Source of the DNA: CADEFQ01 sp035342635
Lineage (GTDB): Bacteria > Pseudomonadota > Gammaproteobacteria > Steroidobacterales > Steroidobacteraceae
DNA length: 32,078 nt
Assembly: GCA_035342635.1 (NCBI GenBank)
Contig: DAOQXO010000019.1
Coordinates: 1 to 32,078, forward strand
Direction: 5' to 3'
The notes beneath the pieces are model-generated. The model had not been told where the DNA came from. It searched no databases and was given only the letters and a program-made list of their open reading frames with translations. Made by a program: the position numbers and the translations under genes. How positions within the stretch are numbered: position 1 is the stretch's first letter; every line of letters begins with the position of its first letter. This document shows positions 14,895-25,239 of this stretch, in pieces.

Positions 14895-16066
14895 ACGCAG
14901 CTGCGCAGCCACGCGAGCGCGCGCTGCTCCTCGACTGTTTCAGTGCCGCGCTGCGCGCCGTGGATGGCCGCGCCCGCGTGCATGCCGCACTGACGAACGG
15001 CACCGCGGGCCTGCCGGTCGACGCCGGGCGTGTGGTGGTGCTGGCCGTCGGCAAGGCCGCCCCGCGCATGACGCTTGGCGCAATCGATGCGCTGGGATCG
15101 CGCGTGGCGCGCGCGCTCGTGATCACGAAGAGCGGCCACGTCGACGAGGGTCTGCGACACCTGGCGGACGTGACGGTCATCGAGTCGGCCCATCCAGTTC
15201 CCGACTCGCGCAGCCTGGCCGCGGGCGCGCAGCTCCTCGGCTGGGTCGAGTCGCTGGCCCCTGGGGAATTCCCCCTGTTTCTGGTCTCGGGAGGCGCGTC
15301 GAGCCTCGCCGAGGTACTGCATGCGAACGTGACCCTGGATGAGCTCGCCGCACTGAACCGCCGCCTGCTCGCCGAGGGCGTCGCCATCGGTGAGATCAAT
15401 GCGCAGCGCCGGGCGCTGTCGCGCATCAAGGGTGGCGCGCTGATCGAGCGCCTGCAGGGCAGGGCAGGCTGCGCGCTGTTCATGTCCGACGTGCCCGGCG
15501 ATGACCCGGCGGTGATCGGCTCGGGGCTTGCGGGCCCTGCCGCGCGCGATCGCCTGCATCGCATCGTCATCGCGAACGTCGAGGATGCGATGGCCGCTGC
15601 GGCGGGCCGCGCGCGCGAAGCCGGATTGCGCGTGCAGATCGGCGAGGCGCGCTTCGCTGCCGATGCGGCCCGGCTCGGTGCGCGATTCGCCGCGACGATT
15701 GCCACCGGCGCGGCCGATGTCTTCGTGTGGGGCGGAGAGTCGACCGTGGAATTGCCAGCGGCGCCCGGGCGCGGAGGTCGCAACCAGCAGCTCGCACTCG
15801 CCGCGGCGCGTGATCTGCACGGGCGGCATGGACTCACGCTGCTCGCAGCCGGCACCGACGGCATCGACGGACCCACCACTGATGCCGGCGCGATCGTCGA
15901 CGGCGGGACCTGGCAGCGCGTCCGGGATGCGGGCCTCGACGGTGATGATTGCCTCGCGCGCGCGGATGCGGGCGCGGCGCTGGAGGCCGCGGGCGATCTG
16001 CTGCACACCGGCCCCACCGGCGCCAATGTCGGAGACCTCGTCATCGGTCTCGCGTGCATGGCCTAA
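14891..16066 (+). CDS. Glycerate 2-kinase, MOFRL family
   Basis: 391 residues, GTG start overlapping the purF TGA (GTGA). Family markers are ALVITKSGHVDEG, ESAHPVPDSRSLAAGAQLL, SGGASSLAE, the KGG of LSRIKGGALIERL, and the C-terminal MOFRL domain with WGGESTVELP, GGRNQQLALAAA and AAGTDGIDGPTTDAGA. These enzymes phosphorylate D-glycerate at C2 using ATP, as in glyoxylate, tartrate and serine-cycle metabolism. Older annotations call some members hydroxypyruvate reductase (TtuD). No tartrate or glyoxylate genes are nearby, so the pathway here is unclear. It sits between purF and the receiver-kinase gene. Confidence 0.9.
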   Translation: MNAAAQPRERALLLDCFSAALRAVDGRARVHAALTNGTAGLPVDAGRVVVLAVGKAAPRMTLGAIDALGSRVARALVITKSGHVDEGLRHLADVTVIESAHPVPDSRSLAAGAQLLGWVESLAPGEFPLFLVSGGASSLAEVLHANVTLDELAALNRRLLAEGVAIGEINAQRRALSRIKGGALIERLQGRAGCALFMSDVPGDDPAVIGSGLAGPAARDRLHRIVIANVEDAMAAAAGRAREAGLRVQIGEARFAADAARLGARFAATIATGAADVFVWGGESTVELPAAPGRGGRNQQLALAAARDLHGRHGLTLLAAGTDGIDGPTTDAGAIVDGGTWQRVRDAGLDGDDCLARADAGAALEAAGDLLHTGPTGANVGDLVIGLACMA

Positions 16067-16074
16067 TCCGCACG

Positions 16075-17319
16075 ATGCGCCTGTTGATGATCGACCACGA
16101 TCCGCGTTATCGAGCGCTCGTGCGGCACCACGTGACCTGCCGCTGGCCCGAGGCCGAAGTGGTCACCTACAATCCGGCACGCCGCGGTCCGCTCGCGCCC
16201 GAGTTCCTGGCTCAGGGCTTCGATGCCGTGGTGCTCGACCACAGCTCGCCGGCCGGTGCCGGCTACGGCTGGCTCGAGGAACTGGCGGCACGGCCGGGTT
16301 TCGCACCGATCATTTTCTTCGCGCCCGATGACGAGCTCGCGACGCGCGAGCGCGCGATCGAGGCGGGCGCCTTCGACACCTTCGCCCGCAACCAGATCGA
16401 CAACGCGCGGCTGCTCGATGCCCTGGAGCGCGCGGCCACCGCGCATCTCGATGCGTTGTCTGTCTGGCGCGGATCGCCGGAGGGGCTCGACGCGCAGTAC
16501 TTCGGCAGGGCGCAGCTGCGCGGCTATCGGCGCGTGCGCGAACTCGCGCGCGGCTCGGTGTCGGACCTGTTCCTCGCCGAGGGCGAAGAAGCCGGTGAGC
16601 TGGTCGTGCTCAAGGTGACGCATGCGCTGCGCAAGGCGAATGGCGTCGACCAGTCCTTTGACCGCTTTCTGCAGGAGTACGAGATCGTCCGCCGGCTGCG
16701 CCACCCCAATGTAGTGCGCATCCATGACCTCGGGGTCATGGACGAGTTCGCGTTCATCGTCATGGAGTACTTTGCGGGCGGCGACCTGCGGCGGCGAATG
16801 CGCGCGCCGCTGCCGCTGCGCGAGGCGTTCGCTTATGCGCTCGAGATCGCGCGCGCGCTGGCCGCCGTGCACGGCGCCGGCGTGCGCCATCGCGACCTGA
16901 AGCCCGGCAACGTGATGGTGCGCGACGACGGCAGCCTGGCGCTGATCGACTTCGGCCTCGCCAAGCACGAGGCGCTCGCCTTCGAGATCACCGACACCGG
17001 CATGATCTTCGGCACGCCGCACTACATGAGTCCCGAGCAGGGCCATGGCCAGGCGACCGACGAGCGCAGCGACCTCTACAGCCTCGGCGTCATGCTCTAC
17101 GAGATGCTGACGCGGACCAAGCCCTTCGATGCCGACAATCCGATGGCGATCATCTACCTGCACGCCAAGGCGCCGGTGCCGCGCCTGCCGCCTCCGCTCG
17201 CTCGTGCGCAGCCGATCATCGATAGGCTGATGGCGAAGGATCGCGACGCGCGTTTCGCCAGCGCCGACGAGGTCGCGGCGATGCTCGAGATGGCGATCGA
17301 GGAACTGGGGCCTGAATGA
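16075..17319 (+). CDS. Receiver domain fused to Ser/Thr protein kinase
   Basis: 414 residues. Residues 1-120 are a response-regulator receiver: the acidic pair is D7/D9 and the phospho-acceptor candidate D55 in AVVLDHS. However, the usual Thr/Ser is A83 and the conserved Lys is R105, so it looks degenerate. Residues 150-414 are a Hanks-type kinase with the ATP lysine K180, HRDLKPGN at 272-279 (D274), DFG at 292-294 and SPEQ in the activation segment. The glycine loop is degraded (LARGSVSDLFLA). There is no membrane helix, so it is cytoplasmic. The frame is open upstream, but the ATG at 16075 gives a proper receiver start. It lies 8 bases after the glycerate kinase, and its stop overlaps the miaE ATG. 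The substrate is unknown. Confidence 0.9.
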   Translation: MRLLMIDHDPRYRALVRHHVTCRWPEAEVVTYNPARRGPLAPEFLAQGFDAVVLDHSSPAGAGYGWLEELAARPGFAPIIFFAPDDELATRERAIEAGAFDTFARNQIDNARLLDALERAATAHLDALSVWRGSPEGLDAQYFGRAQLRGYRRVRELARGSVSDLFLAEGEEAGELVVLKVTHALRKANGVDQSFDRFLQEYEIVRRLRHPNVVRIHDLGVMDEFAFIVMEYFAGGDLRRRMRAPLPLREAFAYALEIARALAAVHGAGVRHRDLKPGNVMVRDDGSLALIDFGLAKHEALAFEITDTGMIFGTPHYMSPEQGHGQATDERSDLYSLGVMLYEMLTRTKPFDADNPMAIIYLHAKAPVPRLPPPLARAQPIIDRLMAKDRDARFASADEVAAMLEMAIEELGPE

Positions 17320-17918
17320 GCGCGTGGTTCCTCGCTGCGCCGACGCCGCAGGCCTGGGTCGATGCGGCCGCGGTGAACTGGCGAATGCTGCTGAACGACC
17401 ACGCCAATTGCGAGAAGAAGGCTGCGTCCACGGCGCTCGCGCTGATGTTCGCGTATCCGGAGGACGTCGCGCTCTCGGTCGCGCTCGCGAGGCTTGCGCG
17501 CGAGGAATTGCGTCATTTCGAGCAGGTGGTACGGCTCATGCAGAAGCTCGAGGTGCCGTTCGAGCGGCTGACGCCCAGTCGCTACGCGGCGGGGCTTCGC
17601 CGCCACGCGTCGAGCGCAGAGCCGCGCCGCAAGCTCGACCTGATGCTGATCGGTGCGCTGATCGAGGCGCGCTCCTGCGAGCGCTTCCGGCTGCTCGCGC
17701 CGCGCCTGCCGCCGCAGGTCGCCGAGTTCTATGCCGACCTCGAGCGGGCCGAGGCGCGCCACCACGAGCTGTATATCGAGCACGCGAAAGCCAGTGCCGG
17801 TGAGGCCGACTGGCAACTGCGACTGCGCCAGCTCGCGCAAGTGGAGGCGGGGCTGGTCACGTCGCCCGACAAGTTGCTGCGCTTCCATTCCGGCCCGGTG
17901 CCGGACCTCCGCGCCTAG
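17316..17918 (+). CDS. miaE: tRNA-(ms2io6A)-hydroxylase
   Basis: 200 residues. A ferritin-like diiron monooxygenase that hydroxylates the isopentenyl group of ms2i6A37 in tRNAs reading UNN codons, using O2. The diiron ligands fall in the expected pattern: E in ANCEKKAAS, EExxH in REELRHFEQ, E in IEARSCERF, and ExxxH in ERAEARHHELY. The start overlaps the kinase stop (ATGA), so translation is probably coupled. Its stop TAG and that of lpxH on the other strand are the same four bases, CTAG. MiaA and MiaB, which act before it, are not in the window. Confidence 0.95.
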   Translation: MSAWFLAAPTPQAWVDAAAVNWRMLLNDHANCEKKAASTALALMFAYPEDVALSVALARLAREELRHFEQVVRLMQKLEVPFERLTPSRYAAGLRRHASSAEPRRKLDLMLIGALIEARSCERFRLLAPRLPPQVAEFYADLERAEARHHELYIEHAKASAGEADWQLRLRQLAQVEAGLVTSPDKLLRFHSGPVPDLRA

Positions 17919-18637
17919 CGCGCGAGGGTGCGCAGCGCCTGCCCGCCCACGCTCCATTCGAGCACGCTCCCCTGCTCATACCACGCGCCGAGCACGATCC
18001 GGGTTCGCGGCCGTCCGTCGACATTGAAGTCATGCACCCCGGGGCGGTGCGTGTGGCCGTGGATCACGACGTCGACATTGAGATGGCGCACGAGCTTTTC
18101 GATGGCGGCCGGGTTCGCATCCATGATCTCGGGCACGACGCGGCTCGTGTGGGCGCGACTGCCGGCGCGGGCCTCGTCGGCCAGCAGCTTGCGATCGGCG
18201 AGCGACATCGCAAGCAGGCGCCGCTGCCACACGGGGCTGCGCACGATCGTGCGCAGCTGCTGGTACTTCACGTCATCGGTGCAGAACAGGTCGCCGTGCG
18301 CGAGCAGGGTGCGTACGCCGTGGACCACGGCGATGACCGGATCGGCGATCAGGCGGCAGCCCGTATGCGCGGCGAAGCGCTCACCGAGCAGGAAGTCGCG
18401 GTTGCCGTGCATGACGAAGCACGGCACGCCACCGTCCGTGTAGTCGCGCAGCGCCTCGCAGACGCGCGCGCGCTCGGCATCGTCGTCGTCGTCGCCGACC
18501 CAGGACTCGAACAGGTCGCCGAGGATGTAGAGCGCCGTCGCAAGGCGGGCCTCGCCGCGCAGCCAGCCGATGAACTGGTCGCTCGCCTCGGGCGCCGCCG
18601 CATCGAGATGCAGGTCCGAGACGAAGAGGTGGGTCAC
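17915..18637 (-). CDS. lpxH: UDP-2,3-diacylglucosamine diphosphatase
   Basis: 240 residues. A Mn-dependent calcineurin-like phosphoesterase at the inner membrane. It hydrolyses UDP-2,3-diacylglucosamine to lipid X and UMP in lipid A synthesis, which marks the organism as Gram-negative. All metal-binding motifs are present: SDLHLD, GDLFESW, MHGNRDFL, AHGDLFC and VIHGHTHRP. The start overlaps the cyclophilin stop (ATGA), so the two form a small operon, as in Pseudomonas. No room for a terminator exists at its 3' end, where it meets miaE. Confidence 0.96.
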   Translation of the reverse strand: MTHLFVSDLHLDAAAPEASDQFIGWLRGEARLATALYILGDLFESWVGDDDDDAERARVCEALRDYTDGGVPCFVMHGNRDFLLGERFAAHTGCRLIADPVIAVVHGVRTLLAHGDLFCTDDVKYQQLRTIVRSPVWQRRLLAMSLADRKLLADEARAGSRAHTSRVVPEIMDANPAAIEKLVRHLNVDVVIHGHTHRPGVHDFNVDGRPRTRIVLGAWYEQGSVLEWSVGGQALRTLAR

Positions 18638-19227
18638 TGGGCTGGCGGCGCGCCGCCGATCAGCGTGACGCCCTCGATGATCACCGGCTTCAGCGGCGCA
18701 TCGGCCTTGAGACCCCCGACGGCGCCGGTCGGCTGCACGGAGATGCGATCGACGACGTCCATGCCCTCGACTACCTTGCCGAACACTGCGTAGCCCCAGC
18801 GTGTCGGCAGCGGATCGAGGTCGGCATTGTTGCCCACGTTGACGAAGAACTGCGCGTCACCGGTATGGGGCCCGGCGGCGCGCGCCAGCCCGACCGCACC
18901 GCGCAGGTTCTGCAGGCCATTGCCGGCTTCGTTCGGGATCGGATCGTGCGGGGACTTGGCCTCGTACTCCGGCGTGATACCGCCGCCCTGGATCACGAAG
19001 TTGGCAACCACGCGGTGGAAGAGGGTGTTCGTGTAGTAGCCCTCGCTCACGTAGCGCAGGAAGTTCGCGACCGTGAGCGGCGCGCGATCGGGGTTCAGTT
19101 CGATCACGAAGGCGCCGAGCGAGGTGGTGACGCGTACTCGCGGGGCATCGGCGGATTGGGCCTGGCTGCTCGCGCTCATGGCGAGCGCCGCGGCGATCAG
19201 GGCGAATTTTCGCAGTGGCGATGACAT
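18634..19227 (-). CDS. ppiA: Periplasmic cyclophilin-type peptidyl-prolyl isomerase
   Basis: 197 residues with a signal peptide (about 1-24, SSPLRKFALIAAALAMSAS) and one cyclophilin domain. Visible active-site blocks are LFHRVVANFVIQGGG (Arg of FHR), NEAGNGLQNLRGAVGLARA, AQFFVNV and WGYAVFGKVVEGMDVVD. The sequence resembles E. coli PpiA more than cytoplasmic PpiB, and the signal peptide supports export. I chose the ATG at 19227 because GGAAG lies seven bases upstream. Another ATG two codons earlier (19233) is too close to that site. It is co-transcribed with lpxH and divergent from gltX, with only about 40 bases between the starts. Confidence 0.93.
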   Translation of the reverse strand: MSSPLRKFALIAAALAMSASSQAQSADAPRVRVTTSLGAFVIELNPDRAPLTVANFLRYVSEGYYTNTLFHRVVANFVIQGGGITPEYEAKSPHDPIPNEAGNGLQNLRGAVGLARAAGPHTGDAQFFVNVGNNADLDPLPTRWGYAVFGKVVEGMDVVDRISVQPTGAVGGLKADAPLKPVIIEGVTLIGGAPPAQ

Positions 19228-19267
19228 GATCATTCTTCCATTCTACCAATCCCTTAAGATGACGTTT

Positions 19268-20677
19268 ATGCCCGATCCGAGCCTCGTCACCCGTTTCGCG
19301 CCGAGCCCCACCGGGGCGCTGCATCTCGGCAACGCGCGCACGGCACTGTTCAATTTCCTGCTGGCGCGCCATGGCGGCGGCGAGTTCATTCTGCGGATAG
19401 AGGACACCGACGCCGAACGCTCGAGCGACGCCTACCTAGCGGCCCTGATCGGCGACCTGCGCTGGCTCGGGCTCGAGTGGCAGGCGGGGCCCGACATCGG
19501 CGGCCACGCGGCGCCGTATCGCCAGTCAGAGCGGACCGGGCTGTATGCCGATTTCCAGGAGCGCCTGCTCGTCACCGGTGCGGCCTATCCGTGCTATTGC
19601 ACGCCGGCGGAACTCGAGCTGTCCCGCCGCGCGATGCTCGCGGCGGGCAAGGCGCCGCGCTATGCGGGCACCTGCCGCGATCTGACGGCCGCCGAGCGGC
19701 GCGATCGCGAAGCGCATGGTCTCGCCTCCACGCTGCGATATCGCGTCAGGCCCGGCGCCGAAGTCTCATTCGACGATATCGTGCACGGCACGCAGCGCTT
19801 CGCGACCGACGACATCGGCGACTTCATCGTGCGGCGCGCGGATGGCTCGGCGGCGTTCTTCTTCTGCAATGCCGTCGACGATGCGCTGATGGGCGTGACC
19901 CACGTGCTGCGCGGCGCGGACCATCTTGCCAATACACCGCGCCAGGTGCTGGTGCTCACTGCGCTGGGGCTGCCGGTACCCACCTACGGCCACGTGTCGC
20001 TGATCGTGGGCGACGATGGTGCGCCGCTCTCGAAGCGGCACGGCGCCACGAGCCTCGCCGAACTGCGTGAACGGGGCTATCTTGCCGCCGCCGTGCGCAA
20101 CCATCTCTTCCGGCTCGGCCATGCGCCTGCCGTGCAGGGCCTGCTCGACATCGATGCGATGGCGGCCGCGTTCGACCTGCGCCATCTCGGCCGCTCGCCG
20201 AGCCGCTTCGACATGGTGCAACTCGACGTGTGGCAGAAGGACGCCGTGCACGCCCTGTCGGCCGCCGCGTTCGCCGATTGGGCCGCAGCGGCGCTGCCGG
20301 CTGGCCTCGCGCCGGCGGAGCTCGAGTCCTTCATCGCGGTCGTGCGCCCGAATGTGGTGTTCCCGGCCGACGTGCGTGCCTGGGCCGAGGTGGTCTACGG
20401 CGAACCGCCGGCGCTTACCGGCAACGGCGAGGCAATGGTGCGCGAAGCGGGCGCTGCCTTCTTCGAGGCCGCGGCCGCCGCCGCAGCGGCGAGCGACAAC
20501 GACCTCGCGGCCATCACGGCTGCGGCGCGCGAAGCTTCCGGGCGCAAGGGCCCGGCGCTCTACAAGCCGCTGCGCCTCGCACTCACCGGGCTCGACCACG
20601 GCCCCGAACTCGCGCAATTGCTGCGCGCCATGCCGCGCGCGAAGGCGCGCGAGCGCCTCATCCGCTACGCTCACTGA
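19268..20677 (+). CDS. gltX: Glutamyl-tRNA synthetase
   Basis: 469 residues, class I synthetase. The HIGH-type motif is APSPTGALHLGNARTALFNF (H19-L-G-N22), and the KMSKS equivalent is PLSKRHGATS (S255-K-R257). PCYCTPAELELSRR matches the GluRS zinc/acceptor-stem insert, and LRIEDTDAERS is diagnostic. GlnRS would have PEPNGYLHIGHAKS, which is absent. It sits before cysS, where Pseudomonas has glnS, so it might be a non-discriminating or tRNA-Gln-directed GluRS2; that is inference. Start: ATG at 19268 or 19259, neither with a clear Shine-Dalgarno. TAAGAT at 19255-19260 could be a -10, giving an almost leaderless mRNA. Confidence 0.92.
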   Translation: MPDPSLVTRFAPSPTGALHLGNARTALFNFLLARHGGGEFILRIEDTDAERSSDAYLAALIGDLRWLGLEWQAGPDIGGHAAPYRQSERTGLYADFQERLLVTGAAYPCYCTPAELELSRRAMLAAGKAPRYAGTCRDLTAAERRDREAHGLASTLRYRVRPGAEVSFDDIVHGTQRFATDDIGDFIVRRADGSAAFFFCNAVDDALMGVTHVLRGADHLANTPRQVLVLTALGLPVPTYGHVSLIVGDDGAPLSKRHGATSLAELRERGYLAAAVRNHLFRLGHAPAVQGLLDIDAMAAAFDLRHLGRSPSRFDMVQLDVWQKDAVHALSAAAFADWAAAALPAGLAPAELESFIAVVRPNVVFPADVRAWAEVVYGEPPALTGNGEAMVREAGAAFFEAAAAAAAASDNDLAAITAAAREASGRKGPALYKPLRLALTGLDHGPELAQLLRAMPRAKARERLIRYAH

Positions 20678-20679
20678 CC

Positions 20680-22081
<1,402 letters not shown>

Positions 22082-22086
<5 letters not shown>

Positions 22087-22107
22087 CCCGGGCGGGCACC
22101 CGCTAGC
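22082..22107. repeat. Inverted repeat spanning the cysS and otsA stop codons
   Basis: GCTAGC at 22082-22087 and GCTAGC at 22102-22107 form the outer stem. Inside, GGG (22090-22092) can pair with CCC (22099-22101), with a two-base bulge and a six-base loop. Each outer arm contains the TAG stop of one of the converging genes. It could fold in either transcript and act as a 3' hairpin. No T-tract follows on either strand, so it is not a standard intrinsic terminator. Confidence 0.4.
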
Positions 22108-23455
22108 GCAGCAGGCCGCGCGAGGCTTCGAGCGAGGCGAGGAAATCCCTGTACCAGGCGTGCAGGTCATGCCGGCGCAGGGCCTCGAGCATCGCCGCAT
22201 GGCGTTCCCTGCGCTCCTCGAGCGGCATCGCGAATGCGCGCGCAATGGCCTCGGCGACGCCGAGCAGGTCGTAAGGATTGACGATCACGGCGGCGGTCAA
22301 CTCGTGCGCGGCGCCGGCGAGCGAGGAGAGGATCAGGGCGCCCGGATCGGCGGGGTCCTGTGCGGCGACATATTCCTTGGCGACGAGGTTCATGCCGTCG
22401 CGCAGCGGCGTGACCAGGCCCACCTGCGAGGCGCGCATGAAGCCCATCAGCGTGCCGTGGGGAAAGTTCCGGTTCAGGTAGCGGATCGGCGTCCAGTCGG
22501 TGTCGGCAAAGCGGCCATTGGTCCGTCCGGCGGCCTGTTCGAGCGCCTGGCGGATCTGGGCGTACGCGCCGATGTCGGAACGGCTGAGCGGCGCGATCTG
22601 CAGGTAGGTCAGGCGACCGCGCAGGCTGGTGTGGCGTTCGAGGAAGCGCTGGTAGGCGGTGAAGCGCTCGACCAGGCCCTTGCTGTAATCGAGACGGTCG
22701 ACGCCGATGATCAGCGGCCGCCCCAGCAGGCCGTCGACCATCCTTCTGACCGGTTCGGTGCGCATCGCGGCGGTGGCCTCGGCGGTCACGGCGTCGACGT
22801 CGATGCCGATCGGAAACACGCCGCTGCGTACCGGAGGCGCACGCTCGGGAAAGACACCCGCGAGGCTCGCGCGGAACGACAGCTCGTCGGGCTCGGTCTG
22901 GAAGCCGACCAGGTCGTAGTACGTCAGGTCGCGGATGAGTTCCGCAAAGGCAGGCAGCAGCCGCAGCACTTCGAGGTGCGGGAACGGGATGTGCAGGAAG
23001 AAACCGATCGGCTGCGTGACGCCGAGTTCACGCAACACGCGCGCGAGCGGGATCAGATGATAGTCATGGATCCAGATGCGATCGTCCGGCTTGAGCAGCG
23101 GCAGGAGGCGCTCGGCGAAGAGGCGATTCACCGCGCGATAACCGTCGTGCCACTCCTGGTCGTAGCGGAAGCGATCGGTCAGGTAATGGAAGAGGGGCCA
23201 CAGCGTGGTGTTGCAGAAGCCGCGGTAGTAGCGATCGTACAGCGTCTGTGTCAGGTCGATGGTCGCGAAGCTGATGTGGTCGCGAACCGTCACTTCGGTC
23301 GCCGCGCCGGTGTCGGCGCTAGTCTCGCCGCTCCAGCCGAACCACAGCCCGCCCTTTTCGCGCATCGCCGCGAGGACCCCGATCGCGAGGCCGCCGGGTG
23401 CCGCGCCGCGCCGCGGGACCGAGATGCGGTTCGATACGCAGACGAGGCGGCTCAC
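22103..23455 (-). CDS. otsA: Trehalose-6-phosphate synthase
   Basis: 450 residues, GT20 family. Makes trehalose-6-phosphate from UDP-glucose and glucose-6-phosphate. Substrate-binding features include VCVSNRISVP (Arg10), the GGLAIGV glycine loop, IWIHDYHLIPLA, GVDRLDYSKGL (donor phosphate-binding Arg and Lys) and TPLRDGMNLVAKEYVAAQ. The start is the GTG at 23455, which overlaps the TGA of the GH15 gene (GTGA); upstream in-frame sequence belongs to that gene. It is the last gene of folD-otsB-GH15-otsA. Trehalose is a compatible solute and stress protectant. Confidence 0.95.
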   Translation of the reverse strand: MSRLVCVSNRISVPRRGAAPGGLAIGVLAAMREKGGLWFGWSGETSADTGAATEVTVRDHISFATIDLTQTLYDRYYRGFCNTTLWPLFHYLTDRFRYDQEWHDGYRAVNRLFAERLLPLLKPDDRIWIHDYHLIPLARVLRELGVTQPIGFFLHIPFPHLEVLRLLPAFAELIRDLTYYDLVGFQTEPDELSFRASLAGVFPERAPPVRSGVFPIGIDVDAVTAEATAAMRTEPVRRMVDGLLGRPLIIGVDRLDYSKGLVERFTAYQRFLERHTSLRGRLTYLQIAPLSRSDIGAYAQIRQALEQAAGRTNGRFADTDWTPIRYLNRNFPHGTLMGFMRASQVGLVTPLRDGMNLVAKEYVAAQDPADPGALILSSLAGAAHELTAAVIVNPYDLLGVAEAIARAFAMPLEERRERHAAMLEALRRHDLHAWYRDFLASLEASRGLLR

Positions 23456-25239
23456 AACGCCGATTCCCACGGTCTCGACAGGCGCATCGCCGCGTTGATG
23501 ATGCCGACCATGCTGTAGGTCTGCGGGAAATTGCCCCACAGCTCACCGCTCACCGGGTCGATGTCCTCCGACAGCAGGCCGACGTGGTTGCGGCACGCCA
23601 GCATCTCTTCGAACAGCTCGCGCGCCTCCTGCTGGCGTCCGGCGCCGGCCAGCGCGTTGATGTACCAGAAAGTGCAGATGTTGAACGCGACCGCGGGTTC
23701 GCCGAAGTCGTCCGACCGGTCGTAGCGCGCGATGAAGGCGCCACGGCGCAGGCGAAGCTCGATCAGGCGCAGCGTACCGAGGAAGCGCGGATCGTTCGGC
23801 TCGACGAGGCCGATCTCCGGCAGCAGCAGCAGGCTCGCGTCGACACCGCTCCCGTCGTAGACGTCGACGAAGCTGTCGAGCCTGGCGTTCCAGCCGCGCT
23901 CGAGCACGCTCGCGCGCACAGTGTCGGCGCGCGTACGCCACATCGCGGCGTCGGGTTCGCCGAAGTACGCATGCAGGTGAGCGAGCCGGTCGAGCGCGGC
24001 CCAGCACATGGCCGCGGAAAAGGTGTGCACCTCGGTGCGCGTGCGGAACTCCCAGATCCCCGCGTCGGGCTTGTCGTGCAAGGCCCAGGCATGCTCGCCG
24101 ATCGCCGTCAGCGAGCGCAGCGTGTCGACTCCCGCCTTCTCGCGCAGGCGCTCGTCGAAGAACGCCTGCATCGCCGACAGCACGACGGCGCCATAGGCGT
24201 CGTTCTGCGGCTGACGCCAGGCGGCGTTGCCGACGCGCACCGGGCCCATGCCGCGATAGCCCGGCAGGCCCGCGACCTCGCGCTCCTCGACTGCGGTCTC
24301 GCCGCTGATGCCGTACAGCGGCTGCAGCGCGTAGCTGCTCTCACCGGCCGCGGTATTGACGATGAAGCGCAGGTAGGACTCCATCGTGCGGGTCGCGCCG
24401 AGGCGGTTCAGCGCCTTGACGGTGAACAGGCTGTCGCGCAGCCAGCAGTAGCGATAGTCCCAGTTGCGGCCGCTGTCGGGCGCCTCGGGAATCGAAGTGG
24501 TCAACGCGGCAACGATCGCCCCGGTGTCCTCGTAGCTGCACAGCTTCAGCGTGATCGCGGCGCGGATCACCGGTTCCTGCCATTCGAACGGCACGGCCAG
24601 CGTGCGCACCCAGTCACGCCAGTAGTCGGTGGTGGCCGAGAGAAACCGCTCGCCCAGCCGGTCGACGGACTCGGCGATCGATTCATCCGGACCCAGCAGC
24701 AGCGTGATCGAGTGCTCGAGCTGGAACCAGCGCTCCTCGAGGATGTAGTCGAGGCTCGCGCTGGTCGTGAGGCGCAGGTCGACGCCTTCGTCGCCGATGT
24801 AACGGATGTGGTGGCTGCCGCGTCGTACCTGGGATTCCGCTGCGCCGTGGTGCAGGCGCGGTCGCAGGCGAACGCGAACGCGCGGCCGGCCGGCCACCGC
24901 CTCGACGACGCGAACCAGCATCGCCGGCCGGAACATGCGCTCGAACTGGCGGAAGCGCGGGCAGAAATCGACGACGCGGATCGCCGCCCCATCCGCCGTC
25001 TCGAGGTGCGTCTCGACGATCGCCGTATTGCGCAGGTACTGCTGCGAGCTGCGCACGCAGCCGGCGAGTTCGATGTCGTAGAAGCCGCTGTCGCCGCAGC
25101 CGAGCAGGTTGCAGAACACCGGATCGCCGTCGAGCCGCGGCAGGCAGGTGAATACGTGCCGCCCGCGCTGGTCGATCAGCGAGGCGATCGAGCAGTTGCC
25201 AATGACGGCGAGATCGAGACTGGCGGCGCTTGCGCTCAT
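23452..25239 (-). CDS. GH15 family glycoside hydrolase (glucoamylase- or trehalase-like)
   Basis: 595 residues. An N-terminal beta-sandwich (about 1-230, IGNCSIASLIDQRGRHVF...) is followed by the alpha/alpha-barrel catalytic domain. Signatures are NWDYRYCWLRDSLFTVKAL, the general-acid region KPDAGIWEFRTRTEVHTFS with MCWAALDR, and the base region GLLSEDIDPVSGELWGNFPQTYS. No signal peptide is seen, so it is cytoplasmic. GH15 includes glucoamylases and the mycobacterial-type trehalases. Lying between otsB and otsA with overlaps on both sides, trehalose is a likely substrate, but sequence alone cannot decide. The start at 25239 overlaps the otsB stop and has AAGGAGG just upstream. A longer in-frame start at 25278 lies inside otsB. 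Confidence 0.88.
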   Translation of the reverse strand: MSASAASLDLAVIGNCSIASLIDQRGRHVFTCLPRLDGDPVFCNLLGCGDSGFYDIELAGCVRSSQQYLRNTAIVETHLETADGAAIRVVDFCPRFRQFERMFRPAMLVRVVEAVAGRPRVRVRLRPRLHHGAAESQVRRGSHHIRYIGDEGVDLRLTTSASLDYILEERWFQLEHSITLLLGPDESIAESVDRLGERFLSATTDYWRDWVRTLAVPFEWQEPVIRAAITLKLCSYEDTGAIVAALTTSIPEAPDSGRNWDYRYCWLRDSLFTVKALNRLGATRTMESYLRFIVNTAAGESSYALQPLYGISGETAVEEREVAGLPGYRGMGPVRVGNAAWRQPQNDAYGAVVLSAMQAFFDERLREKAGVDTLRSLTAIGEHAWALHDKPDAGIWEFRTRTEVHTFSAAMCWAALDRLAHLHAYFGEPDAAMWRTRADTVRASVLERGWNARLDSFVDVYDGSGVDASLLLLPEIGLVEPNDPRFLGTLRLIELRLRRGAFIARYDRSDDFGEPAVAFNICTFWYINALAGAGRQQEARELFEEMLACRNHVGLLSEDIDPVSGELWGNFPQTYSMVGIINAAMRLSRPWESAL

